From positions 2,418,001 to 2,482,000 of the forward strand of contig NC_089392.1 in the NCBI RefSeq assembly GCF_003171515.1: a stretch of 64,000 nt of DNA, written 5' to 3'. The DNA is from Pyrenophora tritici-repentis (taxonomy: Eukaryota; Ascomycota; Dothideomycetes; Pleosporales; Pleosporaceae). Below the pieces are notes generated by a model. That model was not told the origin of the DNA and did not search any database. It was given only the letters and a program-made list of their open reading frames with translations. Below, piece after piece: positions 1-9,800 of this stretch. Position numbers and translations under genes: made by a program. The stretch's first letter is position 1; each line of letters starts with the position of its first letter.

Positions 1-141
1 ATCATTCCACTTTTCTGTGTACTTGAATGGGCTTTGGTAGACCCTGATGTCTTTTTCTTTTCTGTTCCTTCCTTGTTATTCAGAAAACACTTCTCCACTA
101 CCTATGGTTCTCTGGCCAATGATTTTAAAAAATATCCGCGG

Positions 142-329
142 TGTTGGTAGGCCTTGTACGATCGTACGGGTGAATAACAACAACGAGGTTCTTCTGGTGA
201 CTGGTATTGGTATTTATTGTCTACGAACATAGCTGCTACGAAGGTACACCTAAGCTCTGCGCAAGGTGGGCCGAAGTCGGGCCGAAGTGTCAAGCAGCCG
301 ACGTCTCTACCGATACTCACGATCCGACA
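142..329. repeat. Solo LTR of the Copia-2 family
   Basis: This 188-bp unit starts TGTTGG and ends CCGACA. It is nearly identical to the two LTRs of the Copia element at 6532-18679. It is flanked by the 5-bp direct repeat CGCGG (137-141 and 330-334), and no internal retrotransposon sequence lies next to it. This is the footprint of an older insertion reduced to one LTR by LTR-LTR recombination. A few changes near 215-222 and one near the end (GATCC against GATTC) set it apart from the paired LTRs. Confidence 0.9.
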
Positions 330-450
330 CGCGGTATATTTGTGTCTGGTCGCTGGGTTCTGTTTTCAAAAAAATACATTGACAACGGGAATGTTCTGTG
401 TCCTCTGCGTTCTCGAAATTGATCTCTTGAGGTTTTATGCGTCTCTGCGT

Positions 451-614
451 CTACTATGATTGTAAATAGATCCCTATATACAGACGCCTACACTAAATGC
501 CTACCCACCGAACGACCTAAACCGACTCGATATACCGACCCCCTATACCGAACCGCTCTAGCACATGCTATAGTTCACTAGCACACTCACGAGCAAACTA
601 TTGACAAGGCACTA
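451..614. repeat. 170-bp tandem repeat, unit 1 (diverged)
   Basis: This stretch resembles the unit at 5961-6130: CTATGATTG, then AATAGATCC, then AAACCGACTCGATATACCGA, then CACTCACGAGCAAACTATTG and ACAAGGCACTA. The array is now split by the Copia element that begins at 620. The function of the repeat is unknown. Confidence 0.75.
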
Positions 615-619
615 GATGT

Positions 620-845
620 TGTCAGATTGTGATGGGTTATCAAAGACGGGGATAATAGTATAATAATATGATTGGGATCGATTGTATTGTTCTGGTCTGA
701 TGTCGTGTGTTCTGTTGTCCAACGCTGTTCGATCAGTTGGGTCGCGGTGGATTGTGCGCGCTGACTAATTTAACTGATCCACAGAATCCACAGCTCCGAA
801 CACCCGGATTTTGTCCACCACCCAAAATATGCCCATATTCTGACA
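620..845 (-). repeat. Copia-1 3' LTR
   Basis: This 226-bp LTR has perfect 6-bp terminal inverted repeats (TGTCAG/CTGACA). I see no difference from the partner LTR at 5735-5960. Confidence 0.95.
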
Positions 846-875
846 CACCCCTCAGCTCAAGAGCCTTGAGCTGGA

Positions 876-3800
876 TTAACCACAGCTAAGCTGCTCTAAT
901 TGAGCTTGGATCTCTACAACAGGTGACTGATTGTGTGGCTCTCGATCCCTAACTTCGACCAGCCCTAGTTGGATCAGAAAGCCCGTCCACTGGTTTACTG
1001 GGAGTACTTTGGTGAGGCCATCAGCTATCATCTCAGAGGATTTTGTGTATACTACTTTGATCCTCTGGTTCGTCACTTCCTGTCGGAGCCAATGGTTGTG
1101 GATATCTACGTGTCGGAGCTTCGTGGTGAGTCTTGATACTGCTTGAGTTACAAGACGGATCGTCTGTTGATTGTCGCATTGGATAGTGATCGTAGGACTC
1201 GGTAGCTTAACCTTAAGTTCACTGATCAATCGTGAGGTAAAGATCGCTTCTTTGGCTACTTGTGAGAGTGCTAAGAGCTCTGCTTCAGTTGTTGAAGTAG
1301 TGACGGTATCTTGCTTGCTAGATCGCCAGGCGATCAGCCCGCCGAAGAGTTTAATCGCGTAGCCCTGAGAGCTTTTGCGATCCAGAGTGTTGTCTGCAAA
1401 TGATGCGTCACTGGCTACCTGCATAGCGGTGCCGCCACCCAATCGTAATGTCAGCCACTTAGTGTCGGATAGGTAGAGTAACACTCGATCCGCAGCCTGT
1501 TGGTGTTCCTGACTTGGGTTGGCGAGAAATCTGGCTAGTCTAGACGTCGCAAAAGCAATATCCGGGCGTGTATTGACAGCGGCGTAGAGGAGAGAGCCAA
1601 TCTTCCGCTGGTATCGATTGATCTCAGACGGGGTAGCTAGTCCTTCTCTGGGCATGAGCTCGCTGGTCGCCATAGGAGTATCGTGGCGGATTGTCTGATC
1701 GTCCACTAGTCTATTGATCTTTTCATAGTAGGCAACCTGGGAGAGGTGGATCAGTTGTTTGGATCGATCCCTGATCACCTCGATCCCAAGGAACCACTGT
1801 AGATCGTCTCCACCAGTGATGGAGTATCGCTGCTTGAGCTGATCCATTGCTTCTTGAGCCTTCTTGGATTGATCCTTGCCATAGGCTAGGATGATATCGT
1901 CTACGTAGTAGAAGATGATGATTCCGTCTTTGATCATACAGCAGGGCTCGTGGGGTACAATCTGGAACCCAAGTTGAGTGAGCGTCGCTGTGAGATCCTT
2001 CTGCCAAAGGAGTGGGGATATTCTTAGCCCATAAAGAGCTTTCTTGATCCGTAGGATAGTGCCGGGCTTCTGATAACCCTTTGGCATCCGCATGTAGACC
2101 TCTCGATCTAACGATGCGTGGACGAAGGCGTTGGTAACGTCGTACTGTTTTAGTTCAAGATTGTGTTTGGCAGCGATTGCCATAAGTAGTCGAAATGATC
2201 GGCTAGCTAGAGTAGCGGCGTAGGTGTCTTGGGAGGTGATATTGCGCTGCTGATCACCCCGCACAACTAATCGAGCTTTGCACTTAATGAATTGATTGGC
2301 TTTGTTAAATTTGTAGACATACACCCACATGCAGTCTAGAATCTGGTGTCCTTTAGATTTAGCTGCTTGGTAGGGTACTTCTTCCCACGAATTGGTGACT
2401 TTGTGGCTGTCGAGATGTGCACGTTGTGCTTCTTTAAATAGCTCTCCTAAAGGGTGCTGATCAAGATCAGTCCTGGCTGTCGGTGGATCAGGAAGTTGTG
2501 ATTGATGGATCTTGACTCCTTTGGCGAGTAGCCGGTGAAGTTGTGCCTTGTCGATTGGGCTTCCATTGTGAGTGCCTATAGTCCCTGCCTTTAATCCAGC
2601 CATGAACGCTGCGGCCCATGGAACTGTTTTGGATGATTGGATCTCAGGAGTGGATCGAACATTTCCACTCATAAACTGGGCGAGCAGGACTGCTGGTGGA
2701 GGTGTTGATGGAGGAGTTGGGTAGTGATCTTGGATCTTTCGACCATTGTAGTACCCTGGCGGATCTTCTTCCTCCTCTGTGGTATTGATGCTTTCGTCGT
2801 CTTCATGAAACGACTCCGTCCCGGTGTCTGGGATCGGTGGTGGGAGCTCGATAGTCCTAACGTATGCTGCGATCTCTGAAAGAGTGCTGTGCATAAGGCT
2901 ATCCATTAGGTCTTCAATTGTCCCATCAAATATTGTATTTTCGTCGAAGGTCACGTCTCTTGTGCTGATGACTTTGGCGAGTGATGGGATCCAAATCCGA
3001 TAGATATTGGATGATTGATATCCAACTAGGTAGCCGATCCAGGCTTTTGGATCAAGCCGCTGTAGTCTTGATTTGCCTCTGTGGGTATCATCAGTCATCG
3101 CAAAAGCTTTGCACCCATAGGCTTTGAGGTATGCTAGGTAGGGCTTCTTGATCGACGTGACTATCCCATTTGCTAGTGATACGCGCGTGAAGAATACTTC
3201 GTAGGGTGTTTTCCACTGGTTACTGTAGTTTGGCGTTCGATTGTAGAGGTGTACAGCAGCCCGAGTGATCTCTGGCCAGAGTTCCCATGGTAGATTGGCG
3301 TCAAGTCTCATTGTGCGTGCCTTCTCCTTATTCACACCCCCTGAGCGTTCAGCTCCACCGTTTTGAGCTTGAGTATCTGGTGCTGAAGGCTCGACAGCAA
3401 TGCCTTGGCCTCTGATCCATCGCTCGACGTCTGGTTTGACTGTGGTGATCTCGTTGTCGGTTTCGATCACTTTTGGGGTGATGTTGTATTGGTTTTGGAG
3501 GAAAGTGAGGAAATTGGATAGTACTCGGATGATCGATTTCGCCGTTCGGTTATCTGTGAGATAGAAATCCCACTGAAATCGCGAGTACCTATCGGTAATT
3601 AGCAATTGGCTTTTCTCTTTGTTGTAGGATTGATTCTCATAGGAGTGGAAATCAATGGCGAGCCTCTCTGCGGGTCCCTGATCATTGATCCGTGGAGCGC
3701 GGCTGATCTGTCGTCGGATTTTCGCTCGGCCACACGCATCGCACTGCACTGTCGTTACCCCTTTAACTCGCACCCCCTCAGCTTGCTGGACTAGGTGCTC

Positions 3801-4373
3801 GATCGCTGCTGGCCCTGGGTGTCCCAGTCTTTTGTGCCAGAGGAGAGCAGGCGCCTGTTGGGGTCGCCGGCGCGTTCGGGACGTTTGTGAGTGGGCGTGT
3901 AGGGCTACTCTGTCCTCTGATCCATTTGGCCGATACTCCAGTACCCATTGACCATATAGCTCTGCCAGCTCGCAGACGGTTGATCCATCTGATCGCTTGA
4001 CCGCTGTGGGATCCGATTGGGTATCCCACCAGAGTCCTTGCTTTCTCAGTACTCTAAATGAGACGATATTGCAGAGGATGTCTGGGCAGATTGCTACGTC
4101 GTGGAGCACGAGTTTCTCTACTCTCTGTTTATGTTCAAGCTGTATGACTATTGATCCATATCCCTTGATCCAAATCTGGCTATTGCCTGCCCATATGAAA
4201 TCTCCATGGATCGGTGGCCGATAGTTGTGGATCCGATCGGGGTTGTTCGTGATATGGCACGTCGATCCTGAGTCAAAGATGAAGGAGTTGCTTAGTGGGT
4301 AATCGTGCCGATTCGATAGGGAGGATACAGCGGCGAACATGGCGTCGATCTTCGATATCTGTCGTCCATTTAG
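876..4373 (-). CDS. pol: Copia-1 Pol polyprotein (protease-integrase-RT-RNase H)
   Basis: The open frame continues directly from the gag stop. The first Met is at 4340 and gives 1154 aa. Counting from that Met, an aspartic protease motif DSGSTCHI lies near residue 23. A GAG-pre-integrase zinc region (WHKRLGHPG) is followed by the integrase core, with DRYSRF, a DNE aspartate and NGGAERS carrying the catalytic Glu. The Copia-type RT has KARLVVRGD, then YDVTNAFVHA, then YYVDD near residue 810. RNase H follows, with SDASFAD and TTSTTEAELLAL. No frameshift or internal stop is seen, so the protein should be catalytically complete. No AUG start lies close to the gag end except the Met at 4340. Because the frame is shared with gag, expression as Gag-Pol by stop-codon readthrough is the likely route. 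Confidence 0.93.
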   Translation of the reverse strand, partial: LNGRQISKIDAMFAAVSSLSNRHDYPLSNSFIFDSGSTCHITNNPDRIHNYRPPIHGDFIWAGNSQIWIKGYGSIVIQLEHKQRVEKLVLHDVAICPDILCNIVSFRVLRKQGLWWDTQSDPTAVKRSDGSTVCELAELYGQWVLEYRPNGSEDRVALHAHSQTSRTRRRPQQAPALLWHKRLGHPGPAAIEHLVQQAEGVRVKGVTTVQCDACGRAKIRRQISRAPRINDQGPAERLAIDFHSYENQSYNKEKSQLLITDRYSRFQWDFYLTDNRTAKSIIRVLSNFLTFLQNQYNITPKVIETDNEITTVKPDVERWIRGQGIAVEPSAPDTQAQNGGAERSGGVNKEKARTMRLDANLPWELWPEITRAAVHLYNRTPNYSNQWKTPYEVFFTRVSLANGIVTSIKKPYLAYLKAYGCKAFAMTDDTHRGKSRLQRLDPKAWIGYLVGYQSSNIYRIWIPSLAKVISTRDVTFDENTIFDGTIEDLMDSLMHSTLSEIAAYVRTIELPPPIPDTGTESFHEDDESINTTEEEEDPPGYYNGRKIQDHYPTPPSTPPPAVLLAQFMSGNVRSTPEIQSSKTVPWAAAFMAGLKAGTIGTHNGSPIDKAQLHRLLAKGVKIHQSQLPDPPTARTDLDQHPLGELFKEAQRAHLDSHKVTNSWEEVPYQAAKSKGHQILDCMWVYVYKFNKANQFIKCKARLVVRGDQQRNITSQDTYAATLASRSFRLLMAIAAKHNLELKQYDVTNAFVHASLDREVYMRMPKGYQKPGTILRIKKALYGLRISPLLWQKDLTATLTQLGFQIVPHEPCCMIKDGIIIFYYVDDIILAYGKDQSKKAQEAMDQLKQRYSITGGDDLQWFLGIEVIRDRSKQLIHLSQVAYYEKINRLVDDQTIRHDTPMATSELMPREGLATPSEINRYQRKIGSLLYAAVNTRPDIAFATSRLARFLANPSQEHQQAADRVLLYLSDTKWLTLRLGGGTAMQVASDASFADNTLDRKSSQGYAIKLFGGLIAWRSSKQDTVTTSTTEAELLALSQVAKEAIFTSRLISELKVKLPSPTITIQCDNQQTIRLVTQAVSRLTTKLRHVDIHNHWLRQEVTNQRIKVVYTKSSEMIADGLTKVLPVNQWTGFLIQLGLVEVRDREPHNQSPVVEIQAQLEQLSCG

Positions 4374-4376
4374 TCA
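4371..4376 (-). promoter_or_regulatory. Putative stop-codon readthrough site TGA CTA between gag and pol
   Basis: On the minus strand the gag stop TGA (4376-4374) is followed by CTA, and the pol frame continues in phase with no other stop. The first pol Met at 4340 is 1347 nt (449 codons) from the gag Met at 5687, which confirms the shared frame. UGA CUA is a documented efficient readthrough context in fungi and animals. That it works here is inference. Confidence 0.65.
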
Positions 4377-5687
4377 ATCATCAATAAGATTAGGTGTAGG
4401 AGTTTGGGACTGCTTAAGTCTTGGAGTATGAGTCCTTGGGCGACCTTGGGCTCTCAGGAGACTCTGAAACTCAGCGTCATGTTCTCGTCTGAGCTCCACG
4501 AATTGGGCTGTTCTTGGATTGGGTTCCCACCACTCCGGAGCTTTCTCAGTATACACGTAGAAGCAATCACGGAGGGCATGCCCCATGTCACATGCTGGAC
4601 ATTTGGGGCCTCTGGCGTCTGCGATCACAGTTTTACCAGGCACGGCGTCCGCTTTGGCGGAGTTACCGTAGGCGTACGATCTTGCGCTTTTGCCTCTTCC
4701 TCTTGGAGGGATTGAAGAGCTTGGAGGTTCGCGATCGCCTTCCTCTATAGCTGTACGTTGATATCGGGGTCTGCCCCGTTTTCTGACTTGAGAGTTTCCC
4801 GTTTCCACATGGTGGGTGTCCCCATCCACGCGCTGGTCAGCGTTGCTGTTCGCAGCAAGAAATACAGATGGATCATCCACTGCAAAAGCTGCCTTTTGGC
4901 TTCTGTTTCGCGTGATCGGATGATTCAGCATCATATACTCTCGGAACCGTCTCATCATGTCCTTCTGGGTTACCCCAGGTTGATCCATCCCATTGGATTG
5001 GAAGGTTGCTGCCCATATTGGGGCTATTTTGTTTACTGCCGACATAAAGTCTACAGCTACTGATCTAAACTGAGTAGTATCAGGCACCTTAAGTGTCTCC
5101 GCTTCAGTTACAGCTTGATTGTACTCGGCGAGCCAGGTATCCCAGTTATTCGCGGATCGAGGTGGTTTAAGAGCACTGTAGTATCGCTGTCGCGCTTGCT
5201 CTCGTTCGGTTTCGATAGTGATGCCCACATGGGCTCGAAGGTTCTTGATCCAGTCTCTGATCGATCCATCTGGCGGACAGCAGGTGCGCTGTAGGTGAAC
5301 CGCGACGGTAGATTGGACGAGGATCATAATGTGTTGGAGATTGGTTATCTCAGTCTTGTATCTGGCGTACTTTGTTTTGTATTGCTCCATTTTGAGTTTG
5401 TAGATCTCAAGATCGTCCTTGTAGGCTCGTTGTCCCGCTGAGGATAGATCTGATAGTCTAGTTGGATTGGCTCCTGCAGGGAGTCCAGTCGATGGCGCGT
5501 AGTCGGCGCACTCCGGGAGCTCCGGAGGGAACGGCTCCATCAGTGGCAGCTTTGTCCCATCAGGATTGACCTGTTCCCATATATTGTAGGTGACACAGCG
5601 CGCTTGGAGTTGGCTGTACCAAGCGCGATAGTCGTGCTCGTCGCGTAGGAGCACTGTCGCGTTCTGTTGGTTGGCTTGAGCGGTCAT
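4374..5687 (-). CDS. gag: Copia-1 Gag
   Basis: This 437-aa capsid/nucleocapsid protein is the first reading frame after the 5' LTR on the minus strand. The middle is helical and charged, as in Copia UBN2-type gag. Near the C-terminus a zinc knuckle CPACDMGHALRDC (C-X2-C-X3-H-X4-C) is followed by FYVYTEKAPEWW, a layout common in fungal Copia gag. Basic and RG-rich stretches precede the knuckle and would bind RNA. It ends at TGA (4374-4376), in frame with pol. The start at 5687 is chosen because it is the first ATG, about 48 nt inside the 5' LTR edge. Confidence 0.92.
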   Translation of the reverse strand: MTAQANQQNATVLLRDEHDYRAWYSQLQARCVTYNIWEQVNPDGTKLPLMEPFPPELPECADYAPSTGLPAGANPTRLSDLSSAGQRAYKDDLEIYKLKMEQYKTKYARYKTEITNLQHIMILVQSTVAVHLQRTCCPPDGSIRDWIKNLRAHVGITIETEREQARQRYYSALKPPRSANNWDTWLAEYNQAVTEAETLKVPDTTQFRSVAVDFMSAVNKIAPIWAATFQSNGMDQPGVTQKDMMRRFREYMMLNHPITRNRSQKAAFAVDDPSVFLAANSNADQRVDGDTHHVETGNSQVRKRGRPRYQRTAIEEGDREPPSSSIPPRGRGKSARSYAYGNSAKADAVPGKTVIADARGPKCPACDMGHALRDCFYVYTEKAPEWWEPNPRTAQFVELRREHDAEFQSLLRAQGRPRTHTPRLKQSQTPTPNLIDD

Positions 5688-5720
5688 AGCGATTTGGTTG
5701 TTGGATTATTGGTAGGGCGG

Positions 5721-5734
5721 ATGAGACTCTTAAT
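5721..5734 (-). promoter_or_regulatory. Copia-1 primer-binding site (tRNA-Lys CUU anticodon-arm type)
   Basis: The 14 nt touching the inner edge of the 5' LTR read ATGAGACTCTTAAT on the + strand. As I recall it, this matches the anticodon arm of eukaryotic tRNA-Lys(CUU), whose loop is CU-CUU-AA. The transcribed (minus) strand is therefore complementary to an internal tRNA segment ending near nucleotide 39, not to the usual CCA 3' end. Drosophila copia likewise primes with the 5' 39-nt half of initiator tRNA-Met. Confidence 0.6.
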
Positions 5735-5960
5735 TGTCAGATTGTGATGGGTTATCAAAGACGGGGATAATAGTATAATAATATGATTGGGATCGATTGT
5801 ATTGTTCTGGTCTGATGTCGTGTGTTCTGTTGTCCAACGCTGTTCGATCAGTTGGGTCGCGGTGGATTGTGCGCGCTGACTAATTTAACTGATCCACAGA
5901 ATCCACAGCTCCGAACACCCGGATTTTGTCCACCACCCAAAATATGCCCATATTCTGACA
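5735..5960 (-). repeat. Copia-1 5' LTR
   Basis: This 226-bp LTR reads the same as the LTR at 620-845. It contains the promoter end for the minus-strand transcript and is followed on the outside by the target duplication GATGT. Confidence 0.95.
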
Positions 5961-6260
5961 GATGTATAATCTATGATTGTTGTAATAGATCCAATATACA
6001 TGCCTACACCACTGAACGCCCTCCCTCCCTCACGCCCCAAACCGACTCGATATACCAACCCCCTATACCGAACAGCTCTAGCACCTGCTGTCACCAGCAC
6101 ACTCACGAGCAAACTATTGACAAGGCACTAGATGTATAATCTATGATTGCTGTAATAGATCCAATATACATGCCGACACCACCGAACGCCCTACCTACCG
6201 AACCCCCCCAAACCGACTCGTTATACCGACCTCATATACCGACAAAACCAATAGAGAGAG
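5961..6260. repeat. 170-bp tandem repeat, units 2 and 3
   Basis: One full unit (5961-6130, starting GATGTATAATCTATGATTG) is followed by a second that starts identically at 6131 and breaks off near 6240. The sequence then changes to a TATA-containing stretch (CTCTATAAAAC near 6264). The array was continuous with 451-614 before Copia-1 inserted. The order of tandem units then a TATA-like box resembles a repeated promoter or an element 5' region, but its origin is unknown. Confidence 0.8.
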
Positions 6261-6498
6261 CTACTCTATAAAACTAAAAAACTACTTTCTTACTACAAGA
6301 GCTCGCTGCTACATCTCTTTCTGTCTACCACACTGCTCTTCAGCACTAGCGCCTACTCTAGATCTACTCTAGAATAGGAGTACGCAAATCATCCCCCAAA
6401 TTGTACTACCCCCCGAAGAAACCACCCATAGAAAACATTACATAGAACGGCCTAGGCCAAAGTCTTGCATAGTCTCTGACTGAAAAGGACTCTAAATG

Positions 6499-6499
<1 letters not shown>

Positions 6500-6531
<32 letters not shown>
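6500..6531. repeat. (AAT)n microsatellite, left part
   Basis: This AAT trinucleotide run ends exactly at the Copia-2 LTR. The same tract resumes at 18680-18716 on the far side, so Copia-2 inserted within it. The target duplication is AATAA. Confidence 0.9.
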
Positions 6532-6533
<2 letters not shown>

Positions 6534-6719
6534 TTGGTAGGCCTTGTACGATCGTACGGGTGAATAACAACAACGAGGTTCTTCTGGTGACTGGTATTGG
6601 TATTGATCTTCTACGAACATAGCTGCTACGAAGGTACACCTAAGCTCTGCGCAAGGTGGGCCGAAGTCGGGCCGAAGTGTCAAGCAGCCGACGTCTCTAC
6701 CGATACTCACGATTCGACA
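6532..6719 (-). repeat. Copia-2 3' LTR
   Basis: This 188-bp LTR appears identical to 18492-18679. It contains the perfect 12-bp palindrome GTACGATCGTAC and a short direct repeat GGGCCGAAGT. Confidence 0.93.
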
Positions 6720-6786
6720 TTGGAAGTCTTTTCTTTCTGGATAGCTAGTAACTCTGCTTGTATCGGTAGTGACAGTGTGTGTAGCA

Positions 6787-6847
6787 TCAAACATCAAAGC
6801 TTGTCGGCCTCTGCACCCATCCATCTACTCGGACTGTCAGCTTGTTG
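6787..6847 (-). pseudogene. Copia-2 pol 3' tail separated by hAT-1
   Basis: After the left CCGTCAAT duplication, the minus strand continues the RNase H tail in frame for about 20 codons to a TGA at 6787-6789. It joins the pol frame at 9937 once hAT-1 and one duplication are removed. This shows that hAT-1 inserted into an intact pol end. Confidence 0.85.
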
Positions 6848-6855
6848 CCGTCAAT

Positions 6856-9800
6856 CAGACTTGCTATCAGTCAGGTAACTCAGTTCGAACTGACTGAACT
6901 GACTGCCAAGACTCAGTTCAGTCAGTCAGTTCTTGAGGCAGCTGGACGTCAGTCCAGTCAGTTCAGAAGCCTCCAGACTGACTGAACTGACTGACGTTAG
7001 ACTGACGTTAGCTGTTTTTAAAGCAGTATTTTAGAGTTGTGAAAGCCACATTTAGTGCGGCTTCGAAGCCGCGCTAGTCCTAGATATATAGACACTAATC
7101 CTATATAAGTTAAAGCATCTAGCTTTAAGCTAATTAGAGTTTGCGGAAATGCGCTACCCGGTGCGCACCTAGTAAGCCTTTCGCGTCGCGTCGCGTCGCG
7201 TCTGCTATACACACGACGCTAGACTACTGTTGCCATAATACTTCTTGGTGTACTTCATGTCTACTCCCTCTAATTCAGGCCTTCGCCGCCTTGTAGAATG
7301 CGACAAGCGCAATTCTCCTCTACCATCGCTATCAAACGCGCCTACTGTTGGCGATACTGCGAGCGAGGCCCAGGCTGATGAGCCCTTGGCAGTACAGGCG
7401 GACTTCCCCAACGACGACGACGACGACGACGACAATTACGACGGGCTTGATTTTAAGCGTGTGCCGTATCTTGAGCGGCGCCAGGTTGAGCGTAATAGTC
7501 GCGGTGGGCCAAAAAGCTGGATCTACCGCCACGGCTGGGCCGTCTGGCACCGCAAGTACAAGAAAAACTACTGGCTTTGCCGGTACTGCCATCAACGACG
7601 GAAGCAGGAGGCTTGCTACGAGGCTGACAGCACTACAAACGCCGGCCGACACCTCTCAAGCAACAAGCCTGGACACTCACACGGACCTAACGGACCTGTA
7701 CCAATTGCTAGCCGGGAGGGCAATATTATGGGCGCGCTCGCAAAGTCCCAAGTACATATTATGAGGTCTAAAGGGATAGAAGTATCGCAAGAGGTAGCAA
7801 ACGAGATGGCAGCAAGCTTTTCAACCTCTCGATTTCAGGACGCGCTGAAGGACTGGGTAGTCGCGGACAACCAGAGCCTTCGCGTAATAGAAACGCCGCA
7901 GTTTCGAGCCATGATTGCGGCCGTGAGCCCGCTAGCCGAAGCTCTCCTTTGGCGTAGCCACCAAACGCTCCACGATCATATTATTACTGAGTACAATACA
8001 TACATACCAGCTGTTGCCAACTACCTTCGCGAAGCCCGGTCGCTTATACACGTGTCATTCGACAACTGGACTTCAACTGGTGGGCAGTATGCTTTTACTG
8101 GCCTCTGCGTACATTACCTTAACAGCGAGGGCAAGCTAGTTGACCACCTGCTTGGGTTGCCTGAGCTACACGGGGCGCACACTGGCAATAATATTGCCGC
8201 TGCAGCAACAACAATACTTCGGCTATTTGGCGTTGACAACGCGAGGGTTGGGTACTTTGTGCTTGACAACGCAAGTAACAATGATACTGCAGTTGAGTCC
8301 TTAGCAGAGGAGTTTGGCTTTATCGCAAGCGAGCGGCGGCTGCGGTGCTGCTGCCATATACTCAACCTAAGCGCACAATTAGTAATTTGGGGCAAAGACC
8401 GTAGCGCGTACGAGAATGAAGCCGCACACCTTGAGGAAGAGGAGAAGTACATGGATGAGTGGCGCAAATACGGTCCTGTTGGCGTCCTCTTTGACGTGAT
8501 TGCGTCTATCTGTACGCCTCAAACTCGACAACTACTAGAGCGCCTACAGTGCGAGGAGGCAGAGTCTCTAGGTGTTACACCCCACATCCGGCAGCTTGTG
8601 AAGCCTGTTAAGACACGCTGGAATAGCTATTTCAACACGTTTGTCCGTGCAGCTGAGCTACACGGCCCTATCGATGGCTATATTGAGTGTAAACTTGAGG
8701 AGCATAGTGCTGCAACAGCAACCTCACGACGCCGGAAGAATCGTGAGCAGCTCCCTGCTGCCCAGCCACGGTTATATATACGCGAAGGGGGTCTAAGCGG
8801 CAAGGACTGGGCGACAATAACAGAATACATTCGACTCCTTGAGCCATTTGCCGAAGCTACACGGCTACTTGAAGGTCGCGGCCGACACGGCCGACACGGC
8901 GCTATATGGGAAGTTCTAGTAACGTTTGAGTGGCTTCTTGACCAGCTTGAGGCTCTCAAAGACCGCCTTAAGGATGTAAATTACGAAGATCTAGATGCGC
9001 CTGAAGATCATCTTATTACAAACGTTAACCTTGCGCATTGTAAGCTTGCTGAGTACTACGCAAAATTCGATAACGCGCCTGTCTACTACACTGCTACAAT
9101 ACTACACCCGCACTACAAACACCACCTCTCAGCGCTCTGGAAGGTGCCTGACACCCATGTCACTGCCCGTGACGGTGTCCACTATCGCGACGGCTGGCTT
9201 GACAATAACCACCGGGCATTCCTGCGCATGTGGCAGGGGCGGAAGGACTCTGCAGCCACTTCAGCTCACACTGTAACGCCGCCGCGTAAGAAGCCCCGGC
9301 TAGGGATTTCAACGTCGCGATCAGCTTTTCTACAGTCGTCAATTGAGCAAAGCACACGGCAGTTAGAGGCAAGCCTTGCTGAGGATGAGTATGAGATATG
9401 GAAGCGGCAACCAGCGTTAGCTGAGGAGGATTGGCTGTCTCTTAATCCGCTTCTATACTGGGAGTCAGTTGCTGGGCAGTTCCCTATACTCTCAAAGTTC
9501 GCTATTGACGTCCTAACAATACCAGCAGCAGCGGCAGACTGTGAGCGGACTTTCAGCGAGCTTGGCGACATGTTAGGCACCCGGAGACTCCATATGAAGC
9601 CAGAGCTTATTTCAGCTTTGCAGAGCTTGAAGAGCTGGAAGAGGCTTGGTATACAGCCAACAACTACCTCAGCTTCTGGGCTAGCGCGCACACTATCAGA
9701 GGAAGAAATCTCAAAAGTACAGGAGCATTTATCTCAGTTCGACGTCAGGTAACTCAGTTCAGTCAGTCCAGTCAGTCCGCAGGCCGCGGCGACGTCAGTT

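Larger units (their letters stand above)
620..5960 (-). mobile_element. Copia-1: complete Ty1/Copia LTR retrotransposon
   Basis: This is a 5341-bp element on the minus strand. Its two 226-bp LTRs (620-845 and 5735-5960) appear identical, begin TGTCAG and end CTGACA. They are flanked by the 5-bp target duplication GATGT (615-619 and 5961-5965). The interior carries an intact gag and an intact pol with protease, integrase, reverse transcriptase and RNase H in Copia order. Identical LTRs and open frames indicate a recent insertion that may still be active. It landed inside a 170-bp tandem repeat array, whose units continue on both sides. The purine run GAGGGGTG (minus strand) abutting the 3' LTR at 846-853 is the likely polypurine tract. 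Confidence 0.96.

Noticed and set aside
6870..7010. Regularly spaced CAGTTCAGTCAGT-like repeats, CRISPR-like at first glance
   Set aside because: They lie at both ends of a complete hAT transposon and are subterminal transposase-binding repeats. The genome is eukaryotic.
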